Assembly: GCF_000380145.1 (NCBI RefSeq)
Contig: NZ_KB904633.1
Location: 1 to 41,264, forward strand
Direction of reading: 5' to 3'
Length of the DNA stretch: 41,264 bases
DNA from: Streptococcus thoraltensis DSM 12221
GTDB taxonomy: Bacteria > Bacillota > Bacilli > Lactobacillales > Streptococcaceae
The position numbers were made by a program, and so were the translations under genes. Under the pieces are notes generated by a model that saw only the letters and a program-made list of their open reading frames with translations, searched no databases and was not told the DNA's origin. Below, piece after piece: positions 6,758-14,910 of this stretch (within the stretch, counting starts at the first letter, position 1; each line of letters opens with the position of its first letter).

Positions 6758-8674
6758 TTATATCTTCGGCAACTTAGATTTGTTCAATAGAAGTGAACTG
6801 ATCAACACTGATAAGGAACTCATCGCCATTGCCAATCCAGCTAATTCAGGGTTAAGGGTTAAGCCAATGGCTACAAAGAGTCCAGCGGCGATTGGAATAC
6901 CAATTAGATTATAGATCGAAGCCCAGAAAAGATTGAGGAGAATCCGTTTAAAGGTTTTCTTACTCATATCATAAGCTCTCACAACACCTAGCAAGTCATT
7001 TTGAATCAAGACAACGCCACCCGATTCGATGGCAATATCCGTTCCTGCCCCCATAGCGATACCAACATCAGCTAGGCTAAGCGCTGGAGCGTCGTTGATT
7101 CCATCACCGACAAAGGCTACTTTACCTTCTTTTTGAAGCGCTTTAATCTGGTCTGCCTTATCTTGTGGCAAGACATCTGAAATAACTTGGTTGATACCGA
7201 CTTCCTCAGCAATAGCGTGCGCCACACGCTCATTATCACCTGTCAACATGACTGTCTTAAGACCCCTAGCTTCCAAGGCTCTAATAGCTTGTTGTGAGGT
7301 TTCTTTAGGCACATCCTGGATGGCAATAAGTCCAATGACTTCTGATTCTTTGGCCAAGATAACCACGGTTTTAGCTTGGTTTTGCAGTTCTTTCATTTGC
7401 TCTTCTAGAGAGTCTGGGAAGCTTCTACCTTCCTGCAAACGACGATTTCCCAAGAAGACTGATTGACCTTGATAACGTCCGGTGACGCCTTGCCCTTCTA
7501 CAGCTTGGAAATTCTCTACAACACCAGTTTTAATCCCTTTATCGTCAGCATAAGCCATAATTGCTGTTGCGAGAGGATGTTCTGATGACGCTTCAAGAGC
7601 TGCCGCAATCCTTAGGACATCTTCTTGATCACCGACTACATCTGTCACACGAGGCTTACCTAGGGTAATGGTTCCTGTTTTATCCAAAACCACGGTATCG
7701 ATATTTTGCAATTCTTGTAAGACAGTACCGTTTTTAATTAAGACACCCATCTTAGCACTTCGTCCAGTACCAACCATGAGAGCCGTTGGCGTCGCCAATC
7801 CTAGCGCACATGGGCAGGCAATAATCAAGACAGACACCGCATATATCATGGCCTGCGTACTACCAGAACCTAAGAAACTATACCAAACCATAAAGGTTAA
7901 AATGGCTAAAATAACGACAACAGGAACAAAAATCCCTGAAATCTTATCTGTCACATCTTGAATAGGGGCGTGACTAGATTGAGCTTTTTTAACAAAATCC
8001 ACAATCTGAGCCAGCATAGTATCTTTACCAACCTTAGTGGCCTTAAAAGTGATGGTTCCGTTAGTGTTGAGGGTTGAGCCAATCACGGTATCTCCGACAG
8101 TCTTGCTGACGGGCATACTTTCACCAGTCACCATGGACTCATCAATGCTGGTTTTACCATCTGTAATAACTCCGTCAACAGCAATCTTCTCACCAGGTTT
8201 AACTTTAATCAGGTCATCGATGAGAATGTCTTCCAGAGCAATCTCTACAAAGTCACCATTTCTGAGGACACTAGCTGACTTGGCCTGTAAATCAAGCAAT
8301 TTCTCCACTGCCTGAGAAGCATTTTTCCGCATCCGCTCCTCAAAAACTTGCCCCAAAAGAACGAACATGATGATAAATCCAGCACTCTCAAAATAAACTG
8401 GTAAGCCCTTGAAAATAGCGTAGACGCTGTAAAGATAGGCTACCGAAGTCCCCAGTGCTACCAAGGTATCCATGTTGGCATTGTGATTTTTAAAAGAAGC
8501 CCAGGCACTTTTCAGAAATGGCAAACCTGAGAAAACCATGATAATCGTTGTAAAGAAGAAAGTTCCCCACTCGATAATCTTATGGTCGATGATATGAGTA
8601 AACATGGCAATCATGAGAAAAACCATGGGGATTGAGCAGATAAAAGCTATCCAGAAGCGACCTCTAATCGTCAT
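6758..8674 (-). CDS. copA: Copper-exporting P1B-type ATPase, without N-terminal metal-binding domain
   Basis: 638 residues from ATG 8674, with AGGAG 6 nt upstream; the TTG one codon earlier is not needed. The order is: membrane helices MA and MB, TM1-2, actuator domain with TGES, TM with the Cu+-selective CPC motif (IIACPCALGLATPTAL), phosphorylation site DKTGT, SEHPLA nucleotide-binding motif, GDGINDAP hinge, and two final helices. It expels Cu+ across the membrane. It begins at helix MA, with neither a ferredoxin-like HMA domain nor the cupredoxin-type domain fused to pneumococcal CopA. That domain is encoded separately at 8688-8996, 13 bp upstream in another frame. It is the last gene of the cupA-cupredoxin-copA operon. 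Confidence 0.93.
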   Translation of the reverse strand: MTIRGRFWIAFICSIPMVFLMIAMFTHIIDHKIIEWGTFFFTTIIMVFSGLPFLKSAWASFKNHNANMDTLVALGTSVAYLYSVYAIFKGLPVYFESAGFIIMFVLLGQVFEERMRKNASQAVEKLLDLQAKSASVLRNGDFVEIALEDILIDDLIKVKPGEKIAVDGVITDGKTSIDESMVTGESMPVSKTVGDTVIGSTLNTNGTITFKATKVGKDTMLAQIVDFVKKAQSSHAPIQDVTDKISGIFVPVVVILAILTFMVWYSFLGSGSTQAMIYAVSVLIIACPCALGLATPTALMVGTGRSAKMGVLIKNGTVLQELQNIDTVVLDKTGTITLGKPRVTDVVGDQEDVLRIAAALEASSEHPLATAIMAYADDKGIKTGVVENFQAVEGQGVTGRYQGQSVFLGNRRLQEGRSFPDSLEEQMKELQNQAKTVVILAKESEVIGLIAIQDVPKETSQQAIRALEARGLKTVMLTGDNERVAHAIAEEVGINQVISDVLPQDKADQIKALQKEGKVAFVGDGINDAPALSLADVGIAMGAGTDIAIESGGVVLIQNDLLGVVRAYDMSKKTFKRILLNLFWASIYNLIGIPIAAGLFVAIGLTLNPELAGLAMAMSSLSVLISSLLLNKSKLPKI

Positions 8675-8687
8675 CAAAAACTCCTTT

Positions 8688-8996
8688 CTATTTTACAATG
8701 AGTTTTCCGTGATACATGTCCATACCGCAGGCAAAGCCAAATTCACCTTTTTCATTTGGCGTCACTTCAATAACGAAATCTTCTTTGACAGGAAGGTCAG
8801 CCTTGATATCAAAATCAGGGAAAACCACTTGGTCGAAACAAGCAGAGTCTGTTTGACGGTCAAAAATGATATGAGCAAGTACGCCTTTTTTTAAAACAAT
8901 TTTTTCTGGTTTATAACCACCATCCACAAGCACGCGCACTTCTTGAAAATCACCTTTTTGAGTAGCTTTGCCCTCATTTTTCTTTTTAAAAAACAT
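8688..8996 (-). CDS. Free-standing cytosolic cupredoxin-fold copper-binding domain (CopA metal-binding domain equivalent)
   Basis: 102 residues with no signal peptide or membrane helix; the start is MFFKKKNEGK. It has the streptococcal CupA/CopA-MBD pattern VDGGYKPEKIVLKKG, then SACFDQVVF and FGFACGMDMYHGKLIV. The cysteines and the methionines of CGMDM are the expected Cu+ ligands. In Streptococcus pneumoniae a domain of this type is the N-terminus of CopA. Here it has its own ribosome-binding site (GAGGG), its own stop, and a 13-bp gap to the copA ATG. It probably passes copper from CupA to CopA as a mobile chaperone. It could also be a duplicated cupA that lost its anchor. Confidence 0.75.
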   Translation of the reverse strand: MFFKKKNEGKATQKGDFQEVRVLVDGGYKPEKIVLKKGVLAHIIFDRQTDSACFDQVVFPDFDIKADLPVKEDFVIEVTPNEKGEFGFACGMDMYHGKLIVK

Positions 8997-9011
8997 CCTA
9001 AACCCTCGTTT

Positions 9012-9383
9012 CTATTTGACAATTAATTTGCCGTAAATCATGTTCATGCCACAAGCAAAACCGAATTCTCCTGCCTCAGTAGGGGTAATCGTAATCGGAA
9101 AATCCTTCTTCATCGGTAGGTCCTCATGGATCCCAAAATCTGAAAAGACCACTTGGTCCAAACAGGATGATGGGTCCTTGCGATGAAAGACCAAAGTCGC
9201 TGGAATCCCCTTTTTCAAAACAATTGTCTGCGGAATATAACCACCATCAACTGATACTTGAATTTCTTGATGGTTGCCACGCACCACGGCTTCTTGTTGA
9301 GAGACTTCATGTTTGCCAAAAAACCACCAGATAATAAAGGCTATCATGGCTAAACCAAGTATTATGATGAGAAAATGTATCAT
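9012..9383 (-). CDS. cupA: Membrane-anchored cupredoxin-type copper chaperone
   Basis: The chosen start is ATG 9383 (MIHFLIIILGLAMIAFIIWW) behind AAAGG. The longer reading to 9431 would include the cop box. 123 residues: one N-terminal membrane helix, a short linker, then a cupredoxin domain with SSCLDQVVF and FACGMNMIYGK carrying the Cu+-binding Cys and Met residues. In pneumococcus CupA captures Cu+ at the membrane and hands it to CopA. It shares about half of its domain with the next gene (8688-8996). It is first in the operon and directly behind a CopY-type operator. Confidence 0.85.
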   Translation of the reverse strand: MIHFLIIILGLAMIAFIIWWFFGKHEVSQQEAVVRGNHQEIQVSVDGGYIPQTIVLKKGIPATLVFHRKDPSSCLDQVVFSDFGIHEDLPMKKDFPITITPTEAGEFGFACGMNMIYGKLIVK

Positions 9384-9406
9384 GGCAATGCCCTTTCTTT
9401 TAAGTT

Positions 9407-9416
9407 TACATTTGTA
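9407..9416. promoter_or_regulatory. CopY-type cop box in front of cupA
   Basis: TACATTTGTA matches the cop operator consensus TACAnnTGTA exactly and lies 24 bp upstream of the cupA ATG, next to an A/T-rich -10-like segment. CopY represses copper operons in low-GC Gram-positives until Cu+ displaces Zn2+. No copY gene lies next to this operon. Confidence 0.75.
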
Positions 9417-9526
9417 GATATATTTTAACAAAGTTTCGCAGAAAGGTCAATTTCTTTTATGTTACTAATTAGTATTATTTGCTTTCCCCTCGAGACTAAG
9501 TTAAAATAGAGGTAAGGAGGAAAGTA

Positions 9527-10147
9527 ATGCTATCAGCAATCGAAAAAACACTAAAATCATATCACCCCAGGCCTCTTGGACAAGATAGAGCCTATGCTGT
9601 ACTCCTCCCTTTAATGCGCATTGATGACGAGTGGCATGTGCTTTACGAAGTCCGCAGTGAAAAGATTTCGCAACCTGGGGAAGTAGCCTTTCCTGGCGGA
9701 CGTATCGAAGAGGGTGAATGCCCAGAAGCAGCTGCTATTCGAGAAACACAGGAAGAATTAAATCTTCCCAAGAAAGCTATCACAATCTTCGGAGAGATTG
9801 ATTATCTTGTTCAACATCACCGAACCATCCATTGCTTTGTCGGAGAGATTAACATCAACTGTCTCTCAGCCATTTGCCCTAATAAGGATGAAGTCGCAAA
9901 AGTTTTTACCATTCCTCTCAGCTCACTCATGGAGACACCTCCGACTTACTACAAATTACGAGCCAAAATGAAGCCTGGGGAAGATTTTCCTGTTGATCGT
10001 CTACATAAAAATGGTAAAGATTATCGTTTCACATCACGCTCTGATAAAATCCCCTTTTACGAGCAAGGTCCCGAAACACTTTGGGGATTAACAGCCATGT
10101 TCACCCATCGCTTTACAGAAATCATAAAAGAATGCGACATTGATTAA
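9527..10147 (+). CDS. Nudix hydrolase, coenzyme A pyrophosphatase type
   Basis: 206 residues. A Nudix box is visible at about residues 58-80 (GGRIEEGECPEAAAIRETQE, then ELNL) and conforms to GX5EX7REUXEE, but Asn replaces the usual following Gly. The preceding QPGEVAFPGG is the extra motif seen in CoA-pyrophosphatases of the NUDT7/YeaB group. It probably hydrolyses CoA or related diphosphates in the cytoplasm. The start has AAGGAGG upstream. It stands alone between the copper operon (divergent) and a strong terminator. Confidence 0.85.
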   Translation: MLSAIEKTLKSYHPRPLGQDRAYAVLLPLMRIDDEWHVLYEVRSEKISQPGEVAFPGGRIEEGECPEAAAIRETQEELNLPKKAITIFGEIDYLVQHHRTIHCFVGEININCLSAICPNKDEVAKVFTIPLSSLMETPPTYYKLRAKMKPGEDFPVDRLHKNGKDYRFTSRSDKIPFYEQGPETLWGLTAMFTHRFTEIIKECDID

Positions 10148-10171
10148 AAAATGAAAAACGCATATCAAGAC

Positions 10172-10219
10172 AAAAGGTTTAACATCTGGTTGCATAACCC
10201 TTGATGTTAAACCTTTTTT
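10172..10219. terminator. Strong terminator after the Nudix gene
   Basis: A 15-bp perfect stem (AAAAGGTTTAACATC with its complement) encloses a second small stem GGTT-gcat-AACC. It is followed by a T-run on the plus strand and preceded by A-rich sequence, so it may be bidirectional. Confidence 0.88.
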
Positions 10220-10234
10220 CATGTCTTTAAATCC

Positions 10235-10273
10235 TTAATATCATCAACATACTCTTTATACTGATGATATTAA
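10235..10273. repeat. 12-bp perfect inverted repeat downstream of the ABC permease gene
   Basis: TTAATATCATCA and TGATGATATTAA are separated by 15 nt. There is no convincing T-tail on the minus strand, so it is not a classical terminator for the gene ending at 10306. It could stabilise that 3' end. Confidence 0.55.
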
Positions 10274-10305
10274 AAAGTGAACCGGTTTCCCAGCTCACTC
10301 TCGTT

Positions 10306-11523
10306 TTATTTATGATTCAAGCCACGCTTAAGACTCTTGAAAAGACCGACATCATCTGTCTGCAAAATCAAACCTGCATAAGATTTACCAATGTATAGCG
10401 TACAAAGAACGGCTGTCGCTGCTAAAATACCTAAGGAAATCAGAGCTTCATTTGTGCTAGCGTAGCTATTAATTAGACGAATGGGCATAAAGAAGGATGA
10501 TATAAAAGGTACATAAGAACCAATCTCTAAAATCACGTTATCATGACCTTGTTGCCCAAGAACGATGGCACCAATAAAACCTACAACAACCAGATACATA
10601 ACAGGTTGTACCGCCTTGTTGACATCTTCTATACGCACGACCAAGGAACCACAAAGAGCTGCTAAAACAACATAAAGTAGGATACCAAAGATAGCAAAGA
10701 AGAGCATGGTCCAGTCTAAGTTATCAATAATGGTGTCCAGCATAGGTTTAACAATGTCAATCATGTCCTTACTAAATTCAAAGTTAGGCAAGAGCTTGTA
10801 GGCTAAGAATCCACCAAGGGCATAGATACCCAAATGGCTTGTAATGATCCCAAAAATCCCTAAAATACGCCCATAGAAATAGAGATTGGCAGGCACACTT
10901 GAGAAAATCACTTCCATGATTTTGGTTCCTTTTTCATTAGCAATCTCTTGAGCAGTTGAACCAGCATAGGTCAAAATAATGAAGTACATGATGAAGGTTA
11001 AGCCAAAGAAAGTGATGTATTTACCTGCTTTTTTCAAGTCACCTTTTTCTTTGATTTCCTCTTTAAACTGAGGTTCTTGCGCCAAAGCTTTAACTTGTTT
11101 TGGAGTCAGATTGGCCTCAGCAATATTCAATTGATTTTGCAAGCCTCCTAATACTTGGAGCAATTGCCCTTTGATATCCTTAGCGAGGCTAGAATGACCA
11201 TGATAGGTTGCTTGTATTTTATTATCTGAAGTATCAACAAAGACATAACCTGGAATATCTTCAGCTTTTTGCGCTTTTTTTGCAGCTGTTTCCGTTTCAT
11301 ACTTTAGAGTAACACCATCAAGCCCTTTGAAAGCTTTCTTCAAAGAACTATCCGATAAAACTACAGCTAATTTGTCTGAATTGTTAGCTGCAGACCCTGT
11401 TAAGTAGCTTACTCCCATTGTAAAACCAACAAAGATAAAGGGAGATAGAACCATGAGGAGGAAGGCCCATGACTTGATTTGTCTTAGATAGGTTTCTTTA
11501 GCAACTAATAGCAGCTGTTTCAT
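10306..11523 (-). CDS. ABC-2 type exporter permease (NatB/YhaP-like)
   Basis: 405 residues. One membrane helix lies near the N-terminus (about 20-42). A large external loop of about 130 residues follows, rich in Lys and Asp, and then about five to six helices from about residue 170. The motif TAQEIANEKGTKIMEVIFSSV is diagnostic of NatB/YhaP-type permeases. Its start overlaps the stop of the ATPase gene by 4 bp (ATGA), so the two are co-translated. The substrate is unknown; relatives export Na+, peptides or membrane-active drugs. The padR operon starts divergently upstream. Confidence 0.88.
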   Translation of the reverse strand: MKQLLLVAKETYLRQIKSWAFLLMVLSPFIFVGFTMGVSYLTGSAANNSDKLAVVLSDSSLKKAFKGLDGVTLKYETETAAKKAQKAEDIPGYVFVDTSDNKIQATYHGHSSLAKDIKGQLLQVLGGLQNQLNIAEANLTPKQVKALAQEPQFKEEIKEKGDLKKAGKYITFFGLTFIMYFIILTYAGSTAQEIANEKGTKIMEVIFSSVPANLYFYGRILGIFGIITSHLGIYALGGFLAYKLLPNFEFSKDMIDIVKPMLDTIIDNLDWTMLFFAIFGILLYVVLAALCGSLVVRIEDVNKAVQPVMYLVVVGFIGAIVLGQQGHDNVILEIGSYVPFISSFFMPIRLINSYASTNEALISLGILAATAVLCTLYIGKSYAGLILQTDDVGLFKSLKRGLNHK

Positions 11524-12413
11524 AATTCTACCCCCGATTTCATTTTGAAAATTTCATCAATAGTTGGTGCCTGTTGGTCAAATGTAGATATATAGTGCCC
11601 ACCACTAATAGCTCTAAACAGCATCGGACCAGCGGCCTCATCATCTAGAACCAAGCGCCACTGACCTTGCTTAGTCTTACTAATAGAAGCCACGTGGGCT
11701 AGATTTTCCAGACGTTCTCTTGGCACATCATTTGAAACAAAGAGACGAGTGCGACCAAATGAATCGCGAATCTCTTGAATACTACCATTAAGCACGACCT
11801 CACCATCGCTAATCATAACCAAGGAGTCGCATAACTCCTCAACGTTAGTCATGACATGGTCTGAAAAGATTATCGTCGCTCCGCGATCTTTTTCTGCTAA
11901 AATAATCTCTTTCAAAAGAGCCGTATTAACAGGATCCAAACCAGAAAAAGGCTCATCCAAAATAATCAAATCAGGTTCATGAATCAGCGTAATAATCAAC
12001 TGGATTTTTTGCTGATTTCCTTTTGAAAGGCTTTTAATCTTATCTGTTAGTTTCCCCTTAACTTCTAATTTTTCCATCCAAAGTGGAAGTTTCTTGCTTA
12101 CTTCTTTACGAGACATTCCCTTGAGACTAGCCAAATAACGAACTTGCTCAAAAACAGTCAACTTAGGCATGAGACTGCGTTCTTCCGGTAAATAACCAAT
12201 CCGATTATTAACTTTTGTTGTCAATGGATTGCCATCTAGCTGAATCTCTCCATCATAGTTTACAAAATTTAAAATGGAGTGAAAGAGCGTCGTCTTACCA
12301 GCACCGTTTTTTCCAACCAAGCCACAAATGCTGCCTGATGGTACTTCAAATGACATTCCTCTAAGCACTTCATTCTGCCCATAACTCTTAGAGAGTTGTG
12401 AAATCCTAATCAT
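11520..12413 (-). CDS. ABC transporter ATP-binding protein (NatA/YhaQ-like)
   Basis: 297 residues. Walker A is GLVGKNGAGKTT at about residues 32-43. The Q-loop region reads IGYLPEERSLMPKLTV. The signature LSKGNQQK is the variant found in NatA/YhaQ proteins. Walker B is LIILDEPFSGLDP, followed by the H-loop (FSDHVMTNVEEL). A C-terminal extension of about 80 residues follows. It energises the downstream permease. The intergenic space to the divergent padR gene (12414-12636) is very AT-rich and may hold regulator sites for both transcripts. Confidence 0.92.
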   Translation of the reverse strand: MIRISQLSKSYGQNEVLRGMSFEVPSGSICGLVGKNGAGKTTLFHSILNFVNYDGEIQLDGNPLTTKVNNRIGYLPEERSLMPKLTVFEQVRYLASLKGMSRKEVSKKLPLWMEKLEVKGKLTDKIKSLSKGNQQKIQLIITLIHEPDLIILDEPFSGLDPVNTALLKEIILAEKDRGATIIFSDHVMTNVEELCDSLVMISDGEVVLNGSIQEIRDSFGRTRLFVSNDVPRERLENLAHVASISKTKQGQWRLVLDDEAAGPMLFRAISGGHYISTFDQQAPTIDEIFKMKSGVEL

Positions 12414-12565
12414 CCCTACCTCTTTCTAATGTTGGCTAACGTATTTTGCTATAAACCCAGCAAAATATTCTTAATAGTTCTATTCTAACATAAATAGTAG
12501 TTAAGCTAAAAGACATTTGTGAAAATTGTCTTTTAAAAATATATTATTTTTTTATATATAAAATA

Positions 12566-12607
12566 TTGACATATATATAAAATCATTCTATAATCAATGT
12601 GTAGAAT
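12566..12607 (+). promoter_or_regulatory. Consensus sigma-70 promoter of padR with overlapping inverted repeat
   Basis: TTGACA (12566-12571), a 17-bp spacer and TATAAT (12589-12594) make a textbook promoter. The pair ATTCTA (12585-12590) and TAGAAT (12602-12607), 11 bp apart, overlaps the -10 and start region. This is a plausible autoregulatory operator. Confidence 0.8.
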
Positions 12608-12636
12608 AATTATATATACCAAAAGGAGCTGATGAC

Positions 12637-12963
12637 ATGTACTTTCCAGTATCATCAACCTTGATTGAATTTTTGATTTTAGCCATTTTAGAAAAAGAGG
12701 ATTCCTACGGTTATGAGATTAGCCAAACCATCAAATTGGTCGCAGCTATCAAGGAATCCACTCTCTACCCCATTTTAAAAAAACTAGGGCAGGCTGGCTA
12801 TGTCTCTAACTACAGTCAGGAACACCAAGGGCGTAAACGCAAGTACTATGCTCTAACGACTGAGGGAAAAGAGCACCTCACTTATTTAAAATTACAATGG
12901 AAAAGTTATAAAGATACCCTAGACGGGATTGTGGAAGGGAGTTTGAGACATGACAAGGACTGA
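12637..12963 (+). CDS. PadR-family transcriptional regulator
   Basis: 108 residues. A winged-helix N-terminus is visible, with the PadR hallmark ILEKEDSYGYEISQTI and STLYPILKKLGQAGYV, then the wing GRKRKYYALTTEGKEHL. PadR proteins of this size often repress a linked operon and respond to membrane-active or phenolic compounds. It overlaps the following DUF1700 gene by 14 bp. This padR-DUF1700-DUF4097 order is recurrent in Firmicutes. The start has AAAGGAG upstream. Confidence 0.92.
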   Translation: MYFPVSSTLIEFLILAILEKEDSYGYEISQTIKLVAAIKESTLYPILKKLGQAGYVSNYSQEHQGRKRKYYALTTEGKEHLTYLKLQWKSYKDTLDGIVEGSLRHDKD

Positions 12964-13534
12964 ATACTTAAAGCAGCTAGATAACTACCTGCACCGTTTA
13001 CCAGAAGAAGATTACAAAGAAGCTATGGAATACTTCACCGAATATTTTGACGAAGCTGGACCTGAAAACGAGGACCGTGTTATCGAAGAGCTGGGAACAC
13101 CTAAGGAAGCTGCACAAGATATTCTCAATGCTCTTTGGGATAAAAAAGAAGGTGAGGCAGACCATAGCAAAAAATCGCGCGCTAAAATCCTCTGGATTGC
13201 CATCCTAGCACTTTTTGCTGCACCTTTGGCACTTCCTGCTATCGTTCTAGTCGCAGGGCTTATCTTTGCCTTCATTGCTATGATTTTTGCCTTTGTTGTC
13301 GCAGCCCTTTCACTCCTAATAGCTGGCATTGCTGTTTTAGGTGTTCTCATTTGGGAAAGCTTCACACTGGTGCCAAATTCTTTAGCAGCAATGGCTTTAG
13401 GGATTGGAACGGGGCTGTTAGTCTTAGGAATAGGCTTACTTCTTTGGCTCCTGTTGATAGCACTAGCAAAAGCAATGACTCGTGTCCTCCTAGCTATTAT
13501 TAGTCGTTTCACTAAGAAAGGAAGTGCAGCATGA
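12950..13534 (+). CDS. DUF1700 (HAAS-domain) membrane protein
   Basis: 194 residues. The N-terminal 65 residues form the charged helical HAAS domain (MTRTEYLKQLDNYLHRLPEE, then YKEAMEYFTEYFDEAGPENE). Four hydrophobic stretches follow between about residues 78 and 180, rich in Ala, Leu and Gly. Proteins with this layout are found beside PadR regulators and are thought to act as membrane sensors or modulators; the mechanism is unknown. It overlaps the next gene by 4 bp, so translation is coupled. Confidence 0.85.
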   Translation: MTRTEYLKQLDNYLHRLPEEDYKEAMEYFTEYFDEAGPENEDRVIEELGTPKEAAQDILNALWDKKEGEADHSKKSRAKILWIAILALFAAPLALPAIVLVAGLIFAFIAMIFAFVVAALSLLIAGIAVLGVLIWESFTLVPNSLAAMALGIGTGLLVLGIGLLLWLLLIALAKAMTRVLLAIISRFTKKGSAA

Positions 13535-14574
13535 AAAAATCAAATAAATTTCTTTTCATTCTTTCCCTCATCTTTATTAGTTTTGGAACAGTAGCTATTT
13601 TATGGGGAAATAGCCATGATGGTCTAAAAGACATCAAAGAAGCAACAGCAGCTAAAAAAGTCGAACAAGAGCTATCCAGTTTTAAACACTTAGAACTCAA
13701 ACTAAACACCCGTGACCTCATTATTGAACCATCCAAAGATGACAAATGGCATCTGACATACTACACTGATCGTAAGGTTTTAGGAGAATTAACAGTTAAA
13801 CAAGATGGTGATAAACTATCTCTCAACCAAGCTGATGAAACTACCACTGTCACAGGACTACTATCAGCTTTAGGGTATTACCTCAATAATCAAGACATAG
13901 ATAGCCATGATGTTGTCTTATCTGTTCCTAAAAATGCTAAATTTGATAGCATAAAAGGCTATGTTTCAGGCTCAACTCATCTCTATAATTTCCCAATCGA
14001 AGAGGTCGATCTAACATCTGATTCCATCTACACTGATGACACAGTAATTTCAAAAGCTAACTTTTCAGCTAATTCTCTCTACTTGGACAATAGCAATATC
14101 AGTCAATTGAAACTAGATGCATCTGACTACCTTTCTTTAACAAATTCTACAATTAAGGAGGGACAACTCGATGGAGAATCTACAATTCTAGAAGTCGATA
14201 AAAGTCATCTCCAAAATACTTCCATTACAATTGCAAATGGATCCTTCACCCTAACAGATACTGAGCTAGATAATGTCAACCTATCCGGTGACAGCAATGC
14301 CATTACTGCTAAACAATTAGCTCTCAAAAATCTCATTGAAATCACCAGCGACTATAGTAACATCACTATTCATCTAGAAGAGAAGACACGTTCTACAACC
14401 AACTTCAATCTAAAAGTAACAAATGAAGAACTCAAAGTTTCTGATGCCATCACTGGTTCAGATCAGATTACTGCTGATGAGAATCAAGAAAATCATAGTT
14501 TTAATAAACAAGTAAAAGATAACAACGCAACCTTAACCATCAACAGCAAAGAAGGTCCTATCTCTATCAACTAA
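13531..14574 (+). CDS. DUF4097-family cell-surface beta-helix protein
   Basis: 347 residues. There is an N-terminal signal anchor (FLFILSLIFISFGTVAILWG at about 7-27), then a Ser/Asp/Asn-rich region with repeating short strands such as YTDDTVISKANFSANSLYLD and NSNISQLKLDA. These fit the right-handed beta-helix of DUF4097/DUF4098 (adhesin-like) domains. It lies outside the membrane. It is translationally coupled (ATGA overlap) to the DUF1700 gene and is the last gene of the padR operon. The function is unknown; the operon context suggests an envelope-stress response with the divergent exporter. Confidence 0.82.
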   Translation: MKKSNKFLFILSLIFISFGTVAILWGNSHDGLKDIKEATAAKKVEQELSSFKHLELKLNTRDLIIEPSKDDKWHLTYYTDRKVLGELTVKQDGDKLSLNQADETTTVTGLLSALGYYLNNQDIDSHDVVLSVPKNAKFDSIKGYVSGSTHLYNFPIEEVDLTSDSIYTDDTVISKANFSANSLYLDNSNISQLKLDASDYLSLTNSTIKEGQLDGESTILEVDKSHLQNTSITIANGSFTLTDTELDNVNLSGDSNAITAKQLALKNLIEITSDYSNITIHLEEKTRSTTNFNLKVTNEELKVSDAITGSDQITADENQENHSFNKQVKDNNATLTINSKEGPISIN

Positions 14575-14702
14575 GGTTACGATAAGAAAAAGCTTCCCAA
14601 ATTCGGAAAGCTCAGAATATAGACAAACCCTCTAAACGATAGAGAAATTAAAAGTGTAAGATTTTTATAAATAAAACAAACTCTTAGAAATGTTGATTTA
14701 TA

Positions 14703-14910
14703 CTCTTTTGACTTAACTTTGAGACATGGTTACTTTCGACTTCCCCTACTCATACTCAACGAAAATTAAAAGCAGACTAGGCGACACAGATAGCAGATAG
14801 AACTGTCTTCATCAAATCAAGTCAACAAGGTCTGCTTTTAATTTTCGAAGAGTATCAAGTACTGTTCGGCGTCTTTTCTGTTTCTTGTCTAAAAGTTAAT
14901 TCATTTGACT
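14703..14910 (-). mobile_element. Short inverted-repeat element MITE1, copy B, carrying a nested MITE2
   Basis: Bounded by TA on the left and by an adjacent TA on the right. Its ends are imperfect inverted repeats, TTGACTTAACTTT and AAAGTTAATTCA. Removing the nested 102-bp element and a 3-bp duplication leaves 103 bp, which aligns along its whole length, in reverse orientation, with 31000-31100. It has no coding capacity. It is most simply a miniature inverted-repeat transposable element. Confidence 0.72.
14753..14854 (+). mobile_element. Miniature inverted-repeat element MITE2, copy 1, nested in MITE1
   Basis: 102 bp with termini TACTCAACGAAAATTAAAAG and the near-perfect complement ending TTTTCGAAGAGTA (about 25-bp terminal inverted repeats with two mismatches, plus GCAGAC). 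It is flanked by a direct TCA duplication. The undisrupted site exists at 31.05 kb as ACTCAAGTACTG. The ends resemble pneumococcal short interspersed elements from memory. It has no ORF and could fold into one long hairpin. Confidence 0.8.

Noticed and set aside
6847..6863. CAGGGTTAAGGGTTAAG occurs here inside copA and again at 25374-25390 in the mnmG-mnmA gap.
   Set aside because: The copA copy encodes conserved residues (LTLNPEL) and neither copy has further flanking similarity, so coincidence is the simplest reading.
13012..13512. A 166-residue open frame antisense to the DUF1700 gene.
   Set aside because: It is the complement of a well-supported coding gene; composition is that of a shadow frame.
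14590..14611. Hairpin AGCTT/AAGCT just after the DUF4097 gene.
   Set aside because: The stem has a mismatch and there is no T-run on either side, so I do not call it a terminator.
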